Positions 47,008-56,419 of a stretch of DNA of 57,401 nt are shown here, one piece after another; position 1 is the first letter of the stretch; the number at the start of each line of letters is the position of its first letter. Below the pieces are notes generated by a model. It ran no database searches, was not told where the DNA came from, and worked only from the letters and a program-made list of their open reading frames with translations. The stretch comes from Pseudomonadota bacterium (lineage in GTDB: Bacteria; Myxococcota_A; Bradymonadia; UBA4248): assembly GCA_017441205.1 (NCBI GenBank), contig JAFRYG010000211.1, positions 1 to 57,401 of the forward strand, read 5' to 3'. The translations under genes and the position numbers were made by a program.

Positions 47008-48927
47008 TTAAAATTCGATGACATTCACCGACATTTTGTCGGCATCCGGCGTCGTATAGGCGTCAGGAATATCGATGAGCAGCCAGTGATGCTTGTGTTT
47101 GGAAAAAGATGACATTTCTGCACCACCGCCGCCGGTAATGTACATCGGAATACCGCCCATGGAGAATTTGCTGTAGTCTCTTGCGCGTCCGGAAAAAATG
47201 GCATTGATGCCGGATTTTATCAGCAGTGAGAGGAGCGATGCTGCTTCGGCCTTTGATGCGAAAGCATTGTTGCGCGTACCGTATTCATCAAAAAGCGGGG
47301 TATAGCTGAAGATCAGCCGGATTGGTGGTTTGCATGTTCCATCGACGCAAGTACCGCCTTCGCCGCAGTCGCTGTCGCGTGTACAAATGCAGGTGCTTTT
47401 GGTGCCATCCATGGATGCGCAGATTTGGTTATGACGGCAGATTTTGGAAGAAGCCGGAACGCAGATGCAGTTTTCGGTGCCGAGTGAGTAGTACGAATTG
47501 GATTCGCCCGGTGGGATACAGTAGGCTTCGGTCTGAATGCATTCGCGGCAGGTCGTCGTTTTGCTGAATCCTGCCATTGCCCGGCATTCAGCAAGTGTTG
47601 GCCAGGCCTCGAATTGCTGCGGAGCCGGGATGGAACATTCTGTGGCTTCAGGGAATTTGAGTACGGATTCGAGCCATGAGCGTTCAGCGGAACTCATGGA
47701 TGCATCGGCGGTGTCGAGCATGATGAACTGGACTTTTCCGATGGTCGTGGCCATGTTGGATGGACCGAAAAGCGTCTGGAAATCATTTACGCCAGTTCCT
47801 TCGTATTCGTCTTCGCCGAGGCTGCTTAGAAAAGGAATTTTCTGAAGGATGGCATTGCAGGTGTGCGTAAAGCTGCGGGAGGATTCCGTTTCACAGCACA
47901 TGAGGCCGTCGTTTTCCTGACATCCTGACTCCGGTGTGCCGTCGAATGTGAAAAGCGTTTCGCGGACGATATCGCGCATAGTGCTGAATTGCGAACTCTT
48001 TCCGGATTCAGTGAGGTTGCCGAGATTAATGATCAGATCGACGTTGTGTTCCTTGATGCTGTTGAGGAGTTTTTTGAATGAATCCTTGTGGCCTTCGACA
48101 TTTGAGAAGACAGCAACTCGCAGGTTACCGGGCAGTTCTTTCGAATATGAGTTGTCTTCAAAGGCAGGGTCGAGCTTGGTCTGTTTTGGGACAATCTGAA
48201 TGGAAAGCTCCCGGCATCCGCATGGTTTGACACAGAAATCCAGCGTACTCTGATCGTTGGGTGCACAGCAGTTGTTGATGGGAGCCGCGCCCCTGTATGC
48301 AGCAGTGATTGGAATGGGCAAAAATGCATCGCAGGCGTAGGAAATCGGGGGGACTGATGTGGCGTAGGGGGAGCGGTCGGATTCTTCGGTTATGCAGAAA
48401 TCATCGTCGTTGATGACAGAAGAGATAACGAGCCTGTGTGTTCCTTCGTAGAGCAGCATGCATTCTTTCTGGTCTGTGTTTTCGCATTTGTCGACGATGT
48501 CGTAGTCCAGGGGGCATGATGTAACGTATTTTTCAGATGTGGTGGAATTGCATCGCTGATAGATGTCGAGCATCCCGACGGGGAGCTCGCTCAGTGATAT
48601 ACCGATGCCGCCAGCGGCATCGCTGCGTATTCCGGGAATGGTTTTGAGGGTAAAATGCGGCAGCGGAGCATTTGCTTTGGCGCTGAATACGGTCAGGCTG
48701 GTTTCGCCGCTCATTCCGGAGACGCTGGGGCAGCGGAAGTTGCTGTTTGCGTCGTCGTCGGTTTTACTGGCTCCGAATGCAGTCAGCGTAGTGGATGTGG
48801 AGTCGAAGATATAGCTTTCCCTTTGGTCATTGAAGCGTTCACTGTCTGTGGAGTTGCAGGAGATCAGGGTAAATCCCAGCGAACAGAGAGTAAGTGGTGA
48901 AAGCAGCCATTTGCGGGAAAGAGTCAT
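47008..48927 (-). CDS. Degenerate metallophosphoesterase-like lipoprotein with Cys-rich insert
   Basis: A 639-aa lipoprotein (lipobox ISC). Residues about 1-260 are a Cys-containing beta domain. From about 270 a calcineurin-like phosphoesterase fold is recognisable: LRVAVFSNVEGHKDSFKKLLNSI (normally D-x-H), LIINLGNLTESG (normally GDxxD), SSLGEDEYEG (normally GNHD/E), and a C-terminal TGGGGAEM region. The key metal ligands are replaced, so catalysis is probably lost. Between about 470 and 540 sit CICVPASSKIC and a knot motif CTRDSDCGEGGTCVDGTC like those in the FG-GAP lipoprotein. It may be a binding or scaffolding derivative. The start has no clear binding site. Confidence 0.72.
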   Translation of the reverse strand: MTLSRKWLLSPLTLCSLGFTLISCNSTDSERFNDQRESYIFDSTSTTLTAFGASKTDDDANSNFRCPSVSGMSGETSLTVFSAKANAPLPHFTLKTIPGIRSDAAGGIGISLSELPVGMLDIYQRCNSTTSEKYVTSCPLDYDIVDKCENTDQKECMLLYEGTHRLVISSVINDDDFCITEESDRSPYATSVPPISYACDAFLPIPITAAYRGAAPINNCCAPNDQSTLDFCVKPCGCRELSIQIVPKQTKLDPAFEDNSYSKELPGNLRVAVFSNVEGHKDSFKKLLNSIKEHNVDLIINLGNLTESGKSSQFSTMRDIVRETLFTFDGTPESGCQENDGLMCCETESSRSFTHTCNAILQKIPFLSSLGEDEYEGTGVNDFQTLFGPSNMATTIGKVQFIMLDTADASMSSAERSWLESVLKFPEATECSIPAPQQFEAWPTLAECRAMAGFSKTTTCRECIQTEAYCIPPGESNSYYSLGTENCICVPASSKICRHNQICASMDGTKSTCICTRDSDCGEGGTCVDGTCKPPIRLIFSYTPLFDEYGTRNNAFASKAEAASLLSLLIKSGINAIFSGRARDYSKFSMGGIPMYITGGGGAEMSSFSKHKHHWLLIDIPDAYTTPDADKMSVNVIEF

Positions 48928-48943
48928 TGCAAGTCAAGTTATT

Positions 48944-49015
48944 ATGCCGCTGTATTCGCCGTCAGGCGAATAGGCGGCATGACCGATCGTATTGCCGTCA
49001 GGCAATAGAGCGGTC
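48944..49015. repeat. Two adjacent nested palindromes 3' of the kinase gene
   Basis: First: outer ATGCCGC/GCGGCAT, inner TATTCGCC/GGCGAATA, loop GTCA. Second: outer GACCG/CGGTC, inner TATTGCC/GGCAATA, loop GTCA. They end 11 bp from the kinase stop. Members of family N; their loops match the polA-associated copy. Confidence 0.88.
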
Positions 49016-49025
49016 TGTCAGAATA

Positions 49026-50801
49026 TTAGAAGGGGAGTCCGACTCTGGTATCGTCAGGTCTGGTTTGGGTTTTACCGCTGGTTTTCTTGGACTGGTTTTT
49101 GGGCTGCGGCGATGGAGGAGCGGATGAGGATTCTTTATTGATTGCGGTATCAACAGCAGAATTGGCTTTTTCCCAGGAAGTTCCGACGAGTGTTGATGTC
49201 GTCTGAATACCGGCACGTGTCAGTGTAAGTTCTGTTTTATGTCGGCTGGCTTCGGCCTCGAGTTCCCTGAGTTTTTCAGCTTTGGCATCGACGGGGGCCG
49301 GAACGGTAACGATCTTGGTTTCAGGTTCCGCCTGCTGGTTCTTTTTGGACATGAGATGATAGAAGGCGAGGATGGGGATACAGCACAGTCCGGCGACGAG
49401 CAGTATCAGTCCGATCAGTTTGGGCAGATTGCGCGTGCTGATCAGTCTTTGAGCGGTGATTTGCTGAGTCTGGCTGTTTTTTCTCTTTTGTTTATGCTTT
49501 TTCTTTTGGGATTTTTCCCATGCCTTAAAGCATTTTTCTTCATCTCTAAGTGCCTGTTCGATGACAGAGTGGATGTCATCGAGTACGACCTGTGCACTGT
49601 GGTATCGATCTTCGACTTTTTTTGCGCACAGTTTGAAGATGATATCAGCGATGGAAGGTGGGATGTTTCCGGGGATTTCGAGCTGTTCGTTGACCTGTTT
49701 GTAGGCAACGCGCATGAAGGATTTATCGTTGATGGCGATTTCGCCGGTCAGGCATTCGAGGTAGACGAGACCGACGGCATAGAGATCGCTTTCGATGCTG
49801 GCGCGTGTTTCACCGGTAAAGAGTTCGGGAGCCATATAGGAAGGCGTTCCGCGAACGTTTCCCTGCTGTGTCATCAGGGTTTTGCTTTGAAACCCGTCCA
49901 GAACGCTGGAGATACCGAAATCGAGGACACGGATTTCGTAGGGGGGCGGGGAGTCGAAAACCATGATATTACCGGGTTTGATGTCGCGGTGAATAATCTT
50001 TTTGCTGTGGGTTTCGACGAGAGCGCTGAGGAGCTGTTCGATGATTCCGGTTGCGAATTTTAGAGGAATGGCGCCGTATTTTTCGAGGAATTTGTCGAGC
50101 GAGAGTCCGTCGACGAATTCGAGGACCATGCATGGTGTGCCCTGAAAACTGCCGTAATCGACGCACCGCACGATATGTTCTTCGTGCAGGGAAGCGATGA
50201 GCTTTGCTTCGCGCATGAAGCGTTCGATGGCGATATGTGTTTCTTTTTCATCGATGCCGCTGTTGACTTGCAGAACTTTGATGACGACGTGCAAATTGTC
50301 GGACAGGCGCCATGCTTCCAGAACGATGGCGCATCCGCCGCGACCGATAGGTTCACCGACGCGGTATTCACCGGAGATTTCCTTGTATTCTTCAGCGAAT
50401 AGAGCGAAAGCTCCTGATTGGAGTGCGGCAATGGATTGTGAGAGCGATGATGATGGTTGAGCGAAAGCACCTGAAGATTGAGCGAAGGCACCGGAAGGCT
50501 GCACAAAGTTGCCGGACATTGCGCGGACTCTTGGTGATACATGGACGGGGGGCTCTTCAGTGTAGGGCGGTAAATCTCTATGATTATGAGGAAGTGAATC
50601 ATCCTGCTTGGGGAACAGACGTGTTTGTTCTGCTTCGCTGAGCGTACAGCTTAACTCATCGGCTTCACTGATTGTGGCGTTCAGTTCACTTACTTCGCTG
50701 AGCGTCGCCTCCATTTCATAGGCAGAGCTATATCCTCTTCTGCCATAATCAGCGATTGCGTTATCTCCGGATTGATGATGTATCGATGATTGTCCAATCA
50801 T
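49026..50801 (-). CDS. Membrane-anchored serine/threonine protein kinase
   Basis: A 591-aa Hanks-type kinase. Residues 30-60 are three 10-residue TLSE/ADEL repeats, and 98-135 contain SGAFAQ repeats. The kinase domain (145-415) has GRGG (153-156), catalytic Lys (175, VVIK), HRDIKPGN (271-278), DFG (294-296), GTPSYMAPE (318-326) and DRYHSAQ near the end, so it should be active. A basic helix (425-445) precedes the single membrane span (461-481); the C-terminal 110 residues face the periplasm with a short coiled coil. Such kinases act in developmental and envelope signalling. Start after AGGAG. Substrate unknown. Confidence 0.92.
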   Translation of the reverse strand: MIGQSSIHHQSGDNAIADYGRRGYSSAYEMEATLSEVSELNATISEADELSCTLSEAEQTRLFPKQDDSLPHNHRDLPPYTEEPPVHVSPRVRAMSGNFVQPSGAFAQSSGAFAQPSSSLSQSIAALQSGAFALFAEEYKEISGEYRVGEPIGRGGCAIVLEAWRLSDNLHVVIKVLQVNSGIDEKETHIAIERFMREAKLIASLHEEHIVRCVDYGSFQGTPCMVLEFVDGLSLDKFLEKYGAIPLKFATGIIEQLLSALVETHSKKIIHRDIKPGNIMVFDSPPPYEIRVLDFGISSVLDGFQSKTLMTQQGNVRGTPSYMAPELFTGETRASIESDLYAVGLVYLECLTGEIAINDKSFMRVAYKQVNEQLEIPGNIPPSIADIIFKLCAKKVEDRYHSAQVVLDDIHSVIEQALRDEEKCFKAWEKSQKKKHKQKRKNSQTQQITAQRLISTRNLPKLIGLILLVAGLCCIPILAFYHLMSKKNQQAEPETKIVTVPAPVDAKAEKLRELEAEASRHKTELTLTRAGIQTTSTLVGTSWEKANSAVDTAINKESSSAPPSPQPKNQSKKTSGKTQTRPDDTRVGLPF

Positions 50802-51074
50802 ACTTTCGCTCCTATGAGCGGACTAACTGATATCATATGAACTGTCAAGAGACAGTTGTGCGGAGAGATTATCGAAAAAAAAAGTGCAGTGCAAAAAAGC
50901 GATGTACGTCGTGCGGCGTGCACGTAAAGTGCATGGAAATGCCTGTGTAATGAAGAAATGTGTATTTTTGCGGATGATCAACAACAATCATTTTATTTAT
51001 GAAGTATTCTGTGGTAATATAATATGGTGTTTTATTCTGTATATGATTCGGAATAATCTGTGGAGATACTTCAA

Positions 51075-54000
51075 ATGAAGAAAGAATTAACAGCATTATG
51101 TGTGGCAATTATTGTGTTGAACGGCTGCTCCGGCAACGATTCCAGTACGGAGACGCAGGTTCCGGAGACCTTTGGTACTCAGGCGTCAGCGTTGTTTGGT
51201 GAAAACGGCGGCGATCCCTGGGGGAGTGAGGCTGCTCAGGAGATTTCGGAGTCGACGCCTATTCCGGGTGCGCATTTTGGGCGGGCACTGGCCGTTGGTA
51301 CAATTAACGGGAATACGGGCATCGATATTGTGAGTTCGACGGGTGATGAGTATTCCCAGGGCAAAGTTATCATCAAGTGGGACAATGCCGCGACTCCGGC
51401 GACGTTTAAGTTTACGGATTCCGAAACGGACAATTTCGGTGCCGATATTGCAGTGGGCAAGTTCTGTCCAGCGTCAGCGACGTATGATCCTGCCTACGAT
51501 ATGGTCATTGCCTCGGCTCCTGGTGCCAATGAATATAAAGGCGGCTTTGCCATTATACATAAGCGGAAAGCCAACAACAGCGTCGCCATCCTCAAGAAGT
51601 TCGAAGTCAATGCATCCGGCATTGAGCTGGCCGGTATGCATATTGCGGTTGGTGACGTCGATGGTGATGGGAAAGCAGATCTCGTGTATCAGTCGACGCC
51701 GGCTGACGCTGACGGGGTCTGGCTTCCGCCGAAAGTCAGTGTCGTTCTCGATATCTGCAACAGAGCCAACAATGCCAAGCTGACGCCGAACGCCAGCGTT
51801 GAAGCGGTATCCAGTAATAACCTTCTTGGATCTGCCTTGTATATTGCCGATCTGGATGGCAAAGGTAAGCCGGAAATTATTGCAGTGGATGAGAACTATT
51901 TCGACAGCGCCAATACGGAATTTTCGCCCAATGGTGCGATTTTCTTCTATCATTATATTGATGGCAAACTCGTGGAATCCCGCAAACCGATCATCGGCGA
52001 GATGAATGAGAAGTCGGCGGCGCAAATCAGTTCTGTCGCATTTGCTGATATCGATGGCGATGGCGATCTCGATTTGATCGTCGGTGAACCAATGCACCAG
52101 ACGACCAAAAAACGCGAAGGTCGCGTAAGAACCTACACCAATCCCGGTGCCGGCATGCCCTTCGATGATGGCGTCCCCCTCTGGTCTGCCGTTTCTGACC
52201 GAAGCCACGCGCTGTTTGGTACGAGCGTTACCGTTTCTGATGTCAATTCCGACGGCGTGCAGGATTTGATCGTCGGTGCCCCCGGATTTCGGAAGATAGG
52301 GGAGTCGCAAGAATACTCGCTGGGTTACGTCTATGTCTATATGGGGACGAAAGACGGATCCATTTTCTCGAAAGAGCCGTTCTGGACGTATGTGTCGCCG
52401 GTCGGGACGGAACTCAACGATAAATTTGGATATCGGGTTGCTGCCGCCGATATCGATAAGAAGGCGGGTAGCTGGCACGATCTCATCGTCGCGGCACCCG
52501 GAGCCGGATCCGATGTCGATAATCTCGATGCGGGCCGCATCTCAGTTTTCAGTGAATCGAGTGGTTTCTGCTATACCGCGAATCGCTGCCTCGTCGATGG
52601 TGCCTGTTACGAAAAGAACGAAGTATCCAAGGAATCCAAGTGCATGGTTTGTGATCCGACGGAAGATAACTTCGGATTCGTTGAGCTCAAGTGCAGCGGT
52701 GCCGAGACTGCATGCCAGGATACGGCGACGTGCGATCCCGTTGAGGGATGCGTGATGACCAATAAACCGGATGGTACGGAGTGCGGAGAAATCAGCTGCA
52801 GTGCTGATAACAGCCTCTCGGAAAAAGTTTGCAAGAGCGGTATATGCGAAGAGAACCTCACGGAATGCGGCATTTATGTCTGTGACGCCAGTTTGGCGAG
52901 CTGCCCGGATTCATGCGGAAGCGATGCTGACTGTATAAGTGGTTATGTGTGCGATGCCGGCGTTTGCTCGGAAGCTGTATGCAAGACCGATTCTGACTGC
53001 GAAGCCGGTTATGTGTGCAAGGATGGCGTCTGCGAGGAGTTCGTATGCAAGAGCGATTCAGACTGTGAAGCCGGTTATGTGTGCAAGGATGGCGTCTGCG
53101 AGGAATTGGAATGCCAGAGCGATTCGGACTGCGAAGCCGGTTACGTATGTAAGAATGGCTCATGCGAGGCATTCGTATGTCAGAGCGATGCGGACTGCGA
53201 GAATGACTATGTATGTGAAAATGGCGCATGTGTACCCCCCGTCAATCTTCCGCCGGTCATTACGCTGGCCGAATCCATGAGTGTTTCTGTCGGCGGATCT
53301 GTCAACATGAAGGCGACTGTCACGGATCCCGAAGGGGATGACCTGGAATACAACTGGAGTTGCACCAGTTCGTCCGGCGAGTCGTTCACCATTTCGGGCT
53401 ACAACACAAATTCTGCGACACTGACCGTTTCGGAAAAAGAAACTGCGGGCAATACCTTCCTGTGCACGATTGAGGTCACTGATGCTGCGTCAAATGTGGT
53501 GACGGCCGATACCCTGGTGACGGTCGAGGAAAAGAGCAGTATCGTAATTACAGTGCCGACAGACGGAGATGTCTATTATGATACCCATGTGGCATTCAGC
53601 GGTACTGCGAATGTCAAGGGAAATATCCGCGTCATGGAAGGCAGCAAGCTGGTCTGCATGGGCAGCGTTCAGAACGGCAAATGGAACTGTGAGGGTAATC
53701 TGACCTATGGTGAACACACAGTCAGAGCGTTTTTGTCAACGGATTCCAGTCAGGCTTCTGAGCCGGTTACATTCGAAATTGTCGAAGATATCCTGAATCA
53801 TCCGCCGGTCATCGTCATGACGACAGAGTACTTCGCTCTGCCGGGGTCTTCGGTGATTCTCGATGCATCCGCATCGTACGATCCCGACGGTGATGAGATA
53901 TTCTTTAAGTGGGGCGGCGGTGACATTTCGCTGCTTTCGGATACGACGTCTTCCAGTCCGCTCATGACCGTGCCGGAGGATGCTGAGCCCGAAACGACAT

Positions 54001-55688
54001 ATAGCTACACGCTTTATGTGACGGATTCACATAACGAGATCTCGACGGCCACTGTGACGATCACTGCTCTTGAGCTCCAATACAACTTTGATATTGAGTC
54101 ACCCGCAGAAGGTTCGTCCTATGTTGCGTCCGAGTGCAACGAGGAGGGAGAGTGCCGCGTCACCGTTTCGGGTGTTGCGGATTTGACATTGGGCAGCGCT
54201 GTCGTCGTGGTCGGAAATCTCGATAATGGTGAGGAACTTTGCGTCGCTCAGATCGTCAATGGCAAATGGGAATGCGATTATTGGACTAAACCCGGAAACC
54301 AAAACATTTATGCGACCTGGAGCACCGATTGGGCTGAACTCGAGACTGAGAGATCATTTAATGTCGTTGCACCTCTCGAAACCAATCTTCCGCCAGTTAT
54401 CGTTCTCGCTGATGTTATCACCGGAACTGCAGGCAGTTCGGTCGTTCTGGATGCCTCCGCATCGTACGATCCCAATCCGGAAGACAGCGTCACCTATGAG
54501 TGGAGCGGCAGCATGAGCGCGTCGCTCAGCGATATGAAATCCAACGCGCCGTCATTCATCATTCCGGAAGAAGCCAAGAGCGGCGATGTCTTTGACTTTG
54601 ACTTGGTCGCTACCGATAATCACGGCGATTTCACAAACGCCAGTACAAAAGTCGTTGTCGTTCCCAATGAGGGCGACAGCTATGTCCAGATTTTAACCCC
54701 TGAAGAAGGGGCTACTGTCAACAACAGCAAAGTCCTCATCTCCGGCGTTGCCACTCCGGGGCATCCTGTGTTTGTCTTCGATAAATCCTTGCAGGCCGAT
54801 AGCCCCATCTGCAGCCTGAAATCGGATGATGCAACCGGTGAATGGGGATGTGAAGCAGAGTTTAAGACCGGTGCAAACACGGTCAGGGCTGAGCTGATGG
54901 ATTTGGCAACTGTTTCGACAGTTCTGGCCAATGATACCCGCAATTTCATCGTCATGACATCGGATGAGCCAATTCCCGTTATTGAATCGCCCGAAACCGG
55001 GGATACCATTTCTGTTCGTCCGACCGTTTCGGGTACTATCGATGCCAATTCCGGCGAAGTCGATGTCTGGTATGCCATTGATGAAGGCCGGTTCGTGCTG
55101 CTCTGCAAAGCGGATGTTCAGTTCGATGGAACGTGGGTTTGTACGGCAGGCTACGATTTGCTGTATTCCACGGAATATACGATTCGTGCCAACTGGAAGT
55201 TCAATGACGAGACGAGCAATATGTCCGATCCTGTCATCGTGACGACAAAAGGTCCGGATGTTGCGGATATCACGCTCATTTCGCCGCCGGATGGAAGTGT
55301 GTTGTCAACCAATTTCGTCGTTTTTGCCGGAAACGCACTGCCCTTGACATCCGTCGATGTTTATTATGGACTCGCCGGTGACAGCGATCTCAGCGTCATT
55401 CCTTCGTGTATGACGAATGCTGAGGGCTATTGGGCATGCCCCGATGTTTATATGAAGCCCGGTGAATATGTGGCCTATGCAGATGATTCCTCAGATTCTG
55501 AGGTCATACCTTCGAACAAAGTCTTCTTCACCATCGATATGCCTGAGGAAGAATTTGATTTGCCGAAATCCGGTAAGGTTCGTGGTGGATCCTGCAGCAT
55601 GACGACGACGCCTTCGAATCATTTCGGATGGCTCGCACTTGCGGCCGGTTTCGCAGGTATTTTCTTCATTCGCCGTCGCAGAGCGTAA
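51075..55688 (+). CDS. 1537-aa FG-GAP/PKD surface lipoprotein with MYXO-CTERM-like end
   Basis: The start ATG 51075 gives a lipoprotein signal (MKKELTALCVAIIVLNGC). About 45-490: integrin-like FG-GAP repeats with calcium loops (DVDGDGKADLV, DIDGDGDLDLIVG, DVNSDGVQDLIVG). About 495-610: Cys-rich (CYTANRCLVDGACYEKNE). 613-718: five 22-residue knot repeats (DSDCEAGYVCKDGVCEE). 720-1480: PKD/Ig-like modules (VVLDASASYDPNPEDSVTYEWSG). The end (SCSMTTTPSNHFGWLALAAGFAGIFFIRRRRA) is MYXO-CTERM-like: Cys, membrane helix, four Arg. Both N-terminal lipidation and C-terminal anchoring are predicted, which is unusual. It probably faces outward and binds ligand or glycan. The nested palindrome at 55738 terminates it. 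Confidence 0.9.
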   Translation: MKKELTALCVAIIVLNGCSGNDSSTETQVPETFGTQASALFGENGGDPWGSEAAQEISESTPIPGAHFGRALAVGTINGNTGIDIVSSTGDEYSQGKVIIKWDNAATPATFKFTDSETDNFGADIAVGKFCPASATYDPAYDMVIASAPGANEYKGGFAIIHKRKANNSVAILKKFEVNASGIELAGMHIAVGDVDGDGKADLVYQSTPADADGVWLPPKVSVVLDICNRANNAKLTPNASVEAVSSNNLLGSALYIADLDGKGKPEIIAVDENYFDSANTEFSPNGAIFFYHYIDGKLVESRKPIIGEMNEKSAAQISSVAFADIDGDGDLDLIVGEPMHQTTKKREGRVRTYTNPGAGMPFDDGVPLWSAVSDRSHALFGTSVTVSDVNSDGVQDLIVGAPGFRKIGESQEYSLGYVYVYMGTKDGSIFSKEPFWTYVSPVGTELNDKFGYRVAAADIDKKAGSWHDLIVAAPGAGSDVDNLDAGRISVFSESSGFCYTANRCLVDGACYEKNEVSKESKCMVCDPTEDNFGFVELKCSGAETACQDTATCDPVEGCVMTNKPDGTECGEISCSADNSLSEKVCKSGICEENLTECGIYVCDASLASCPDSCGSDADCISGYVCDAGVCSEAVCKTDSDCEAGYVCKDGVCEEFVCKSDSDCEAGYVCKDGVCEELECQSDSDCEAGYVCKNGSCEAFVCQSDADCENDYVCENGACVPPVNLPPVITLAESMSVSVGGSVNMKATVTDPEGDDLEYNWSCTSSSGESFTISGYNTNSATLTVSEKETAGNTFLCTIEVTDAASNVVTADTLVTVEEKSSIVITVPTDGDVYYDTHVAFSGTANVKGNIRVMEGSKLVCMGSVQNGKWNCEGNLTYGEHTVRAFLSTDSSQASEPVTFEIVEDILNHPPVIVMTTEYFALPGSSVILDASASYDPDGDEIFFKWGGGDISLLSDTTSSSPLMTVPEDAEPETTYSYTLYVTDSHNEISTATVTITALELQYNFDIESPAEGSSYVASECNEEGECRVTVSGVADLTLGSAVVVVGNLDNGEELCVAQIVNGKWECDYWTKPGNQNIYATWSTDWAELETERSFNVVAPLETNLPPVIVLADVITGTAGSSVVLDASASYDPNPEDSVTYEWSGSMSASLSDMKSNAPSFIIPEEAKSGDVFDFDLVATDNHGDFTNASTKVVVVPNEGDSYVQILTPEEGATVNNSKVLISGVATPGHPVFVFDKSLQADSPICSLKSDDATGEWGCEAEFKTGANTVRAELMDLATVSTVLANDTRNFIVMTSDEPIPVIESPETGDTISVRPTVSGTIDANSGEVDVWYAIDEGRFVLLCKADVQFDGTWVCTAGYDLLYSTEYTIRANWKFNDETSNMSDPVIVTTKGPDVADITLISPPDGSVLSTNFVVFAGNALPLTSVDVYYGLAGDSDLSVIPSCMTNAEGYWACPDVYMKPGEYVAYADDSSDSEVIPSNKVFFTIDMPEEEFDLPKSGKVRGGSCSMTTTPSNHFGWLALAAGFAGIFFIRRRRA
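52914..53243 (+). repeat. 66-bp in-frame knot repeat
   Basis: TGC/TGT codons recur at 52914, 52980, 53046, 53112 and 53178, a strict 66-bp period (22 codons); the middle three copies are nearly identical. Each codes a six-Cys-type C-x5-C-x5-C-x4-C motif of the disulfide-knot kind common in myxobacterial surface proteins. Confidence 0.9.
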
Positions 55689-55737
55689 TTTCCATTTCTT
55701 TCGCGTGGCTTTTGGCTGCGCCAATACGCCTCGCCGT

Positions 55738-55778
55738 GAGCTGCCCTATTGCTGTTGGCAATACGGGCAGCTTTTTTT
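55738..55778 (+). terminator. Nested palindrome terminator after the FG-GAP gene
   Basis: Outer AGCTGCCC/GGGCAGCT, inner TATTGC/GCAATA, loop TGTTG, followed by eight T. Family N member with a clear terminator form. Confidence 0.85.
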
Positions 55779-55944
55779 TGTGGTGTTGGAGGCGTTCCGT
55801 GGTTACGGCCCAGTGAGCTACGGCCAGACGCGAGCCGGAGCGCCGACAGGCGCGGGAGACGACGTGAATGGCCTCTTGCGAACTGAGGCGGATTGTTAGG
55901 ATTCAGTTTTGCGGGGCGTTGCGGGCACCCCCGCAAAGGGGGGA

Positions 55945-55971
55945 GTCGCGTATTTGCTTGCAAATAGCGAC
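55945..55971. repeat. Nested palindrome (family N)
   Basis: Outer GTCGC/GCGAC, inner TATTTGC/GCAAATA, two-base TT loop. Confidence 0.8.
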
Positions 55972-56072
55972 GTGGGGGGCGATGCCCCCCCTCACAAAAA
56001 AATATTCAGATGTTCCCTAAGTGCTTGAAAACCCTAACAATTGAGGACAAAAGATCAATCACTAAAAAAAAA

Positions 56073-56101
56073 TTGGATTTTTAGCCACATGTAGGTATTA
56101 T
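56073..56101 (+). promoter_or_regulatory. Likely sigma-70 promoter of the 58-aa gene
   Basis: -35 TTGGAT (56073-56078), 17-bp spacer, -10 TATTAT (56096-56101). The spacer contains the CCACATGTAGGTAT motif (56085-56098) that recurs inverted at 33052-33065. It lies 53 bp before the ATG at 56155. Confidence 0.6.
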
Positions 56102-56154
56102 AACTCCAGCGGGGGGACCATCGGGGGATTCCCAAAACTCATGGAGAGTGAAAA

Positions 56155-56331
56155 ATGGCAGAACTTGAAACCAAAAAATATTCAACCGATGATATGCGTC
56201 CGCTGCTCAGTCTGAATCCTCAGAAAGAGCATAAGGAAGAAAAGCAGTCCACCAAGGATGAGCAGGAAGCACTTTGGAGCCGTTCGCTCGAATTCTTTGA
56301 AAACATGAAGAAGAGCGCCACGCAGGCATAA
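56155..56331 (+). CDS. 58-aa charged protein with its own promoter and terminator
   Basis: A short open frame coding 58 residues: MAELETKKYSTDDMRPLLSL, then a Lys/Glu/Gln-rich helix and LWSRSLEFFENMKKSATQA. Four features support a real gene: a sigma-70 promoter at 56073-56101, a GGAGAG binding site before the ATG, a strong terminator at 56345, and no overlap with other genes. The peptide is predicted helical and charged, with no signal peptide, membrane span or cysteine. The function is unknown; small stress or regulatory proteins have this form. Confidence 0.65.
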   Translation: MAELETKKYSTDDMRPLLSLNPQKEHKEEKQSTKDEQEALWSRSLEFFENMKKSATQA

Positions 56332-56344
56332 TCGTTGAAAATAT

Positions 56345-56373
56345 AAGGCTGCCCTCCGGGCAGCCTTTTTTTT
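56345..56373 (+). terminator. Terminator of the 58-aa gene
   Basis: AAGGCTGCCC (56345-56354) and GGGCAGCCTT (56358-56367) with a TCC loop and a run of T. It closes a compact transcription unit of about 280 bp starting at 56073. Confidence 0.92.
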
Positions 56374-56419
56374 GTCACTCTATCGGGGGAACATCCAGCC
56401 GATTCAGCGTCGGGCAGGC

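Larger units (their letters stand above)
55689..56154. other. Palindrome-rich spacer between the FG-GAP lipoprotein and the 58-aa gene
   Basis: About 465 bp. It holds the terminator-like nested palindrome (55738-55778), another family-N copy (55945-55971), a GGGGGGC/GCCCCCC hairpin (55974-55990) and a promoter (56073-56101). An open frame at 55639-55899 has no binding site and is GC-palindrome sequence; not counted as a gene. Confidence 0.6.
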
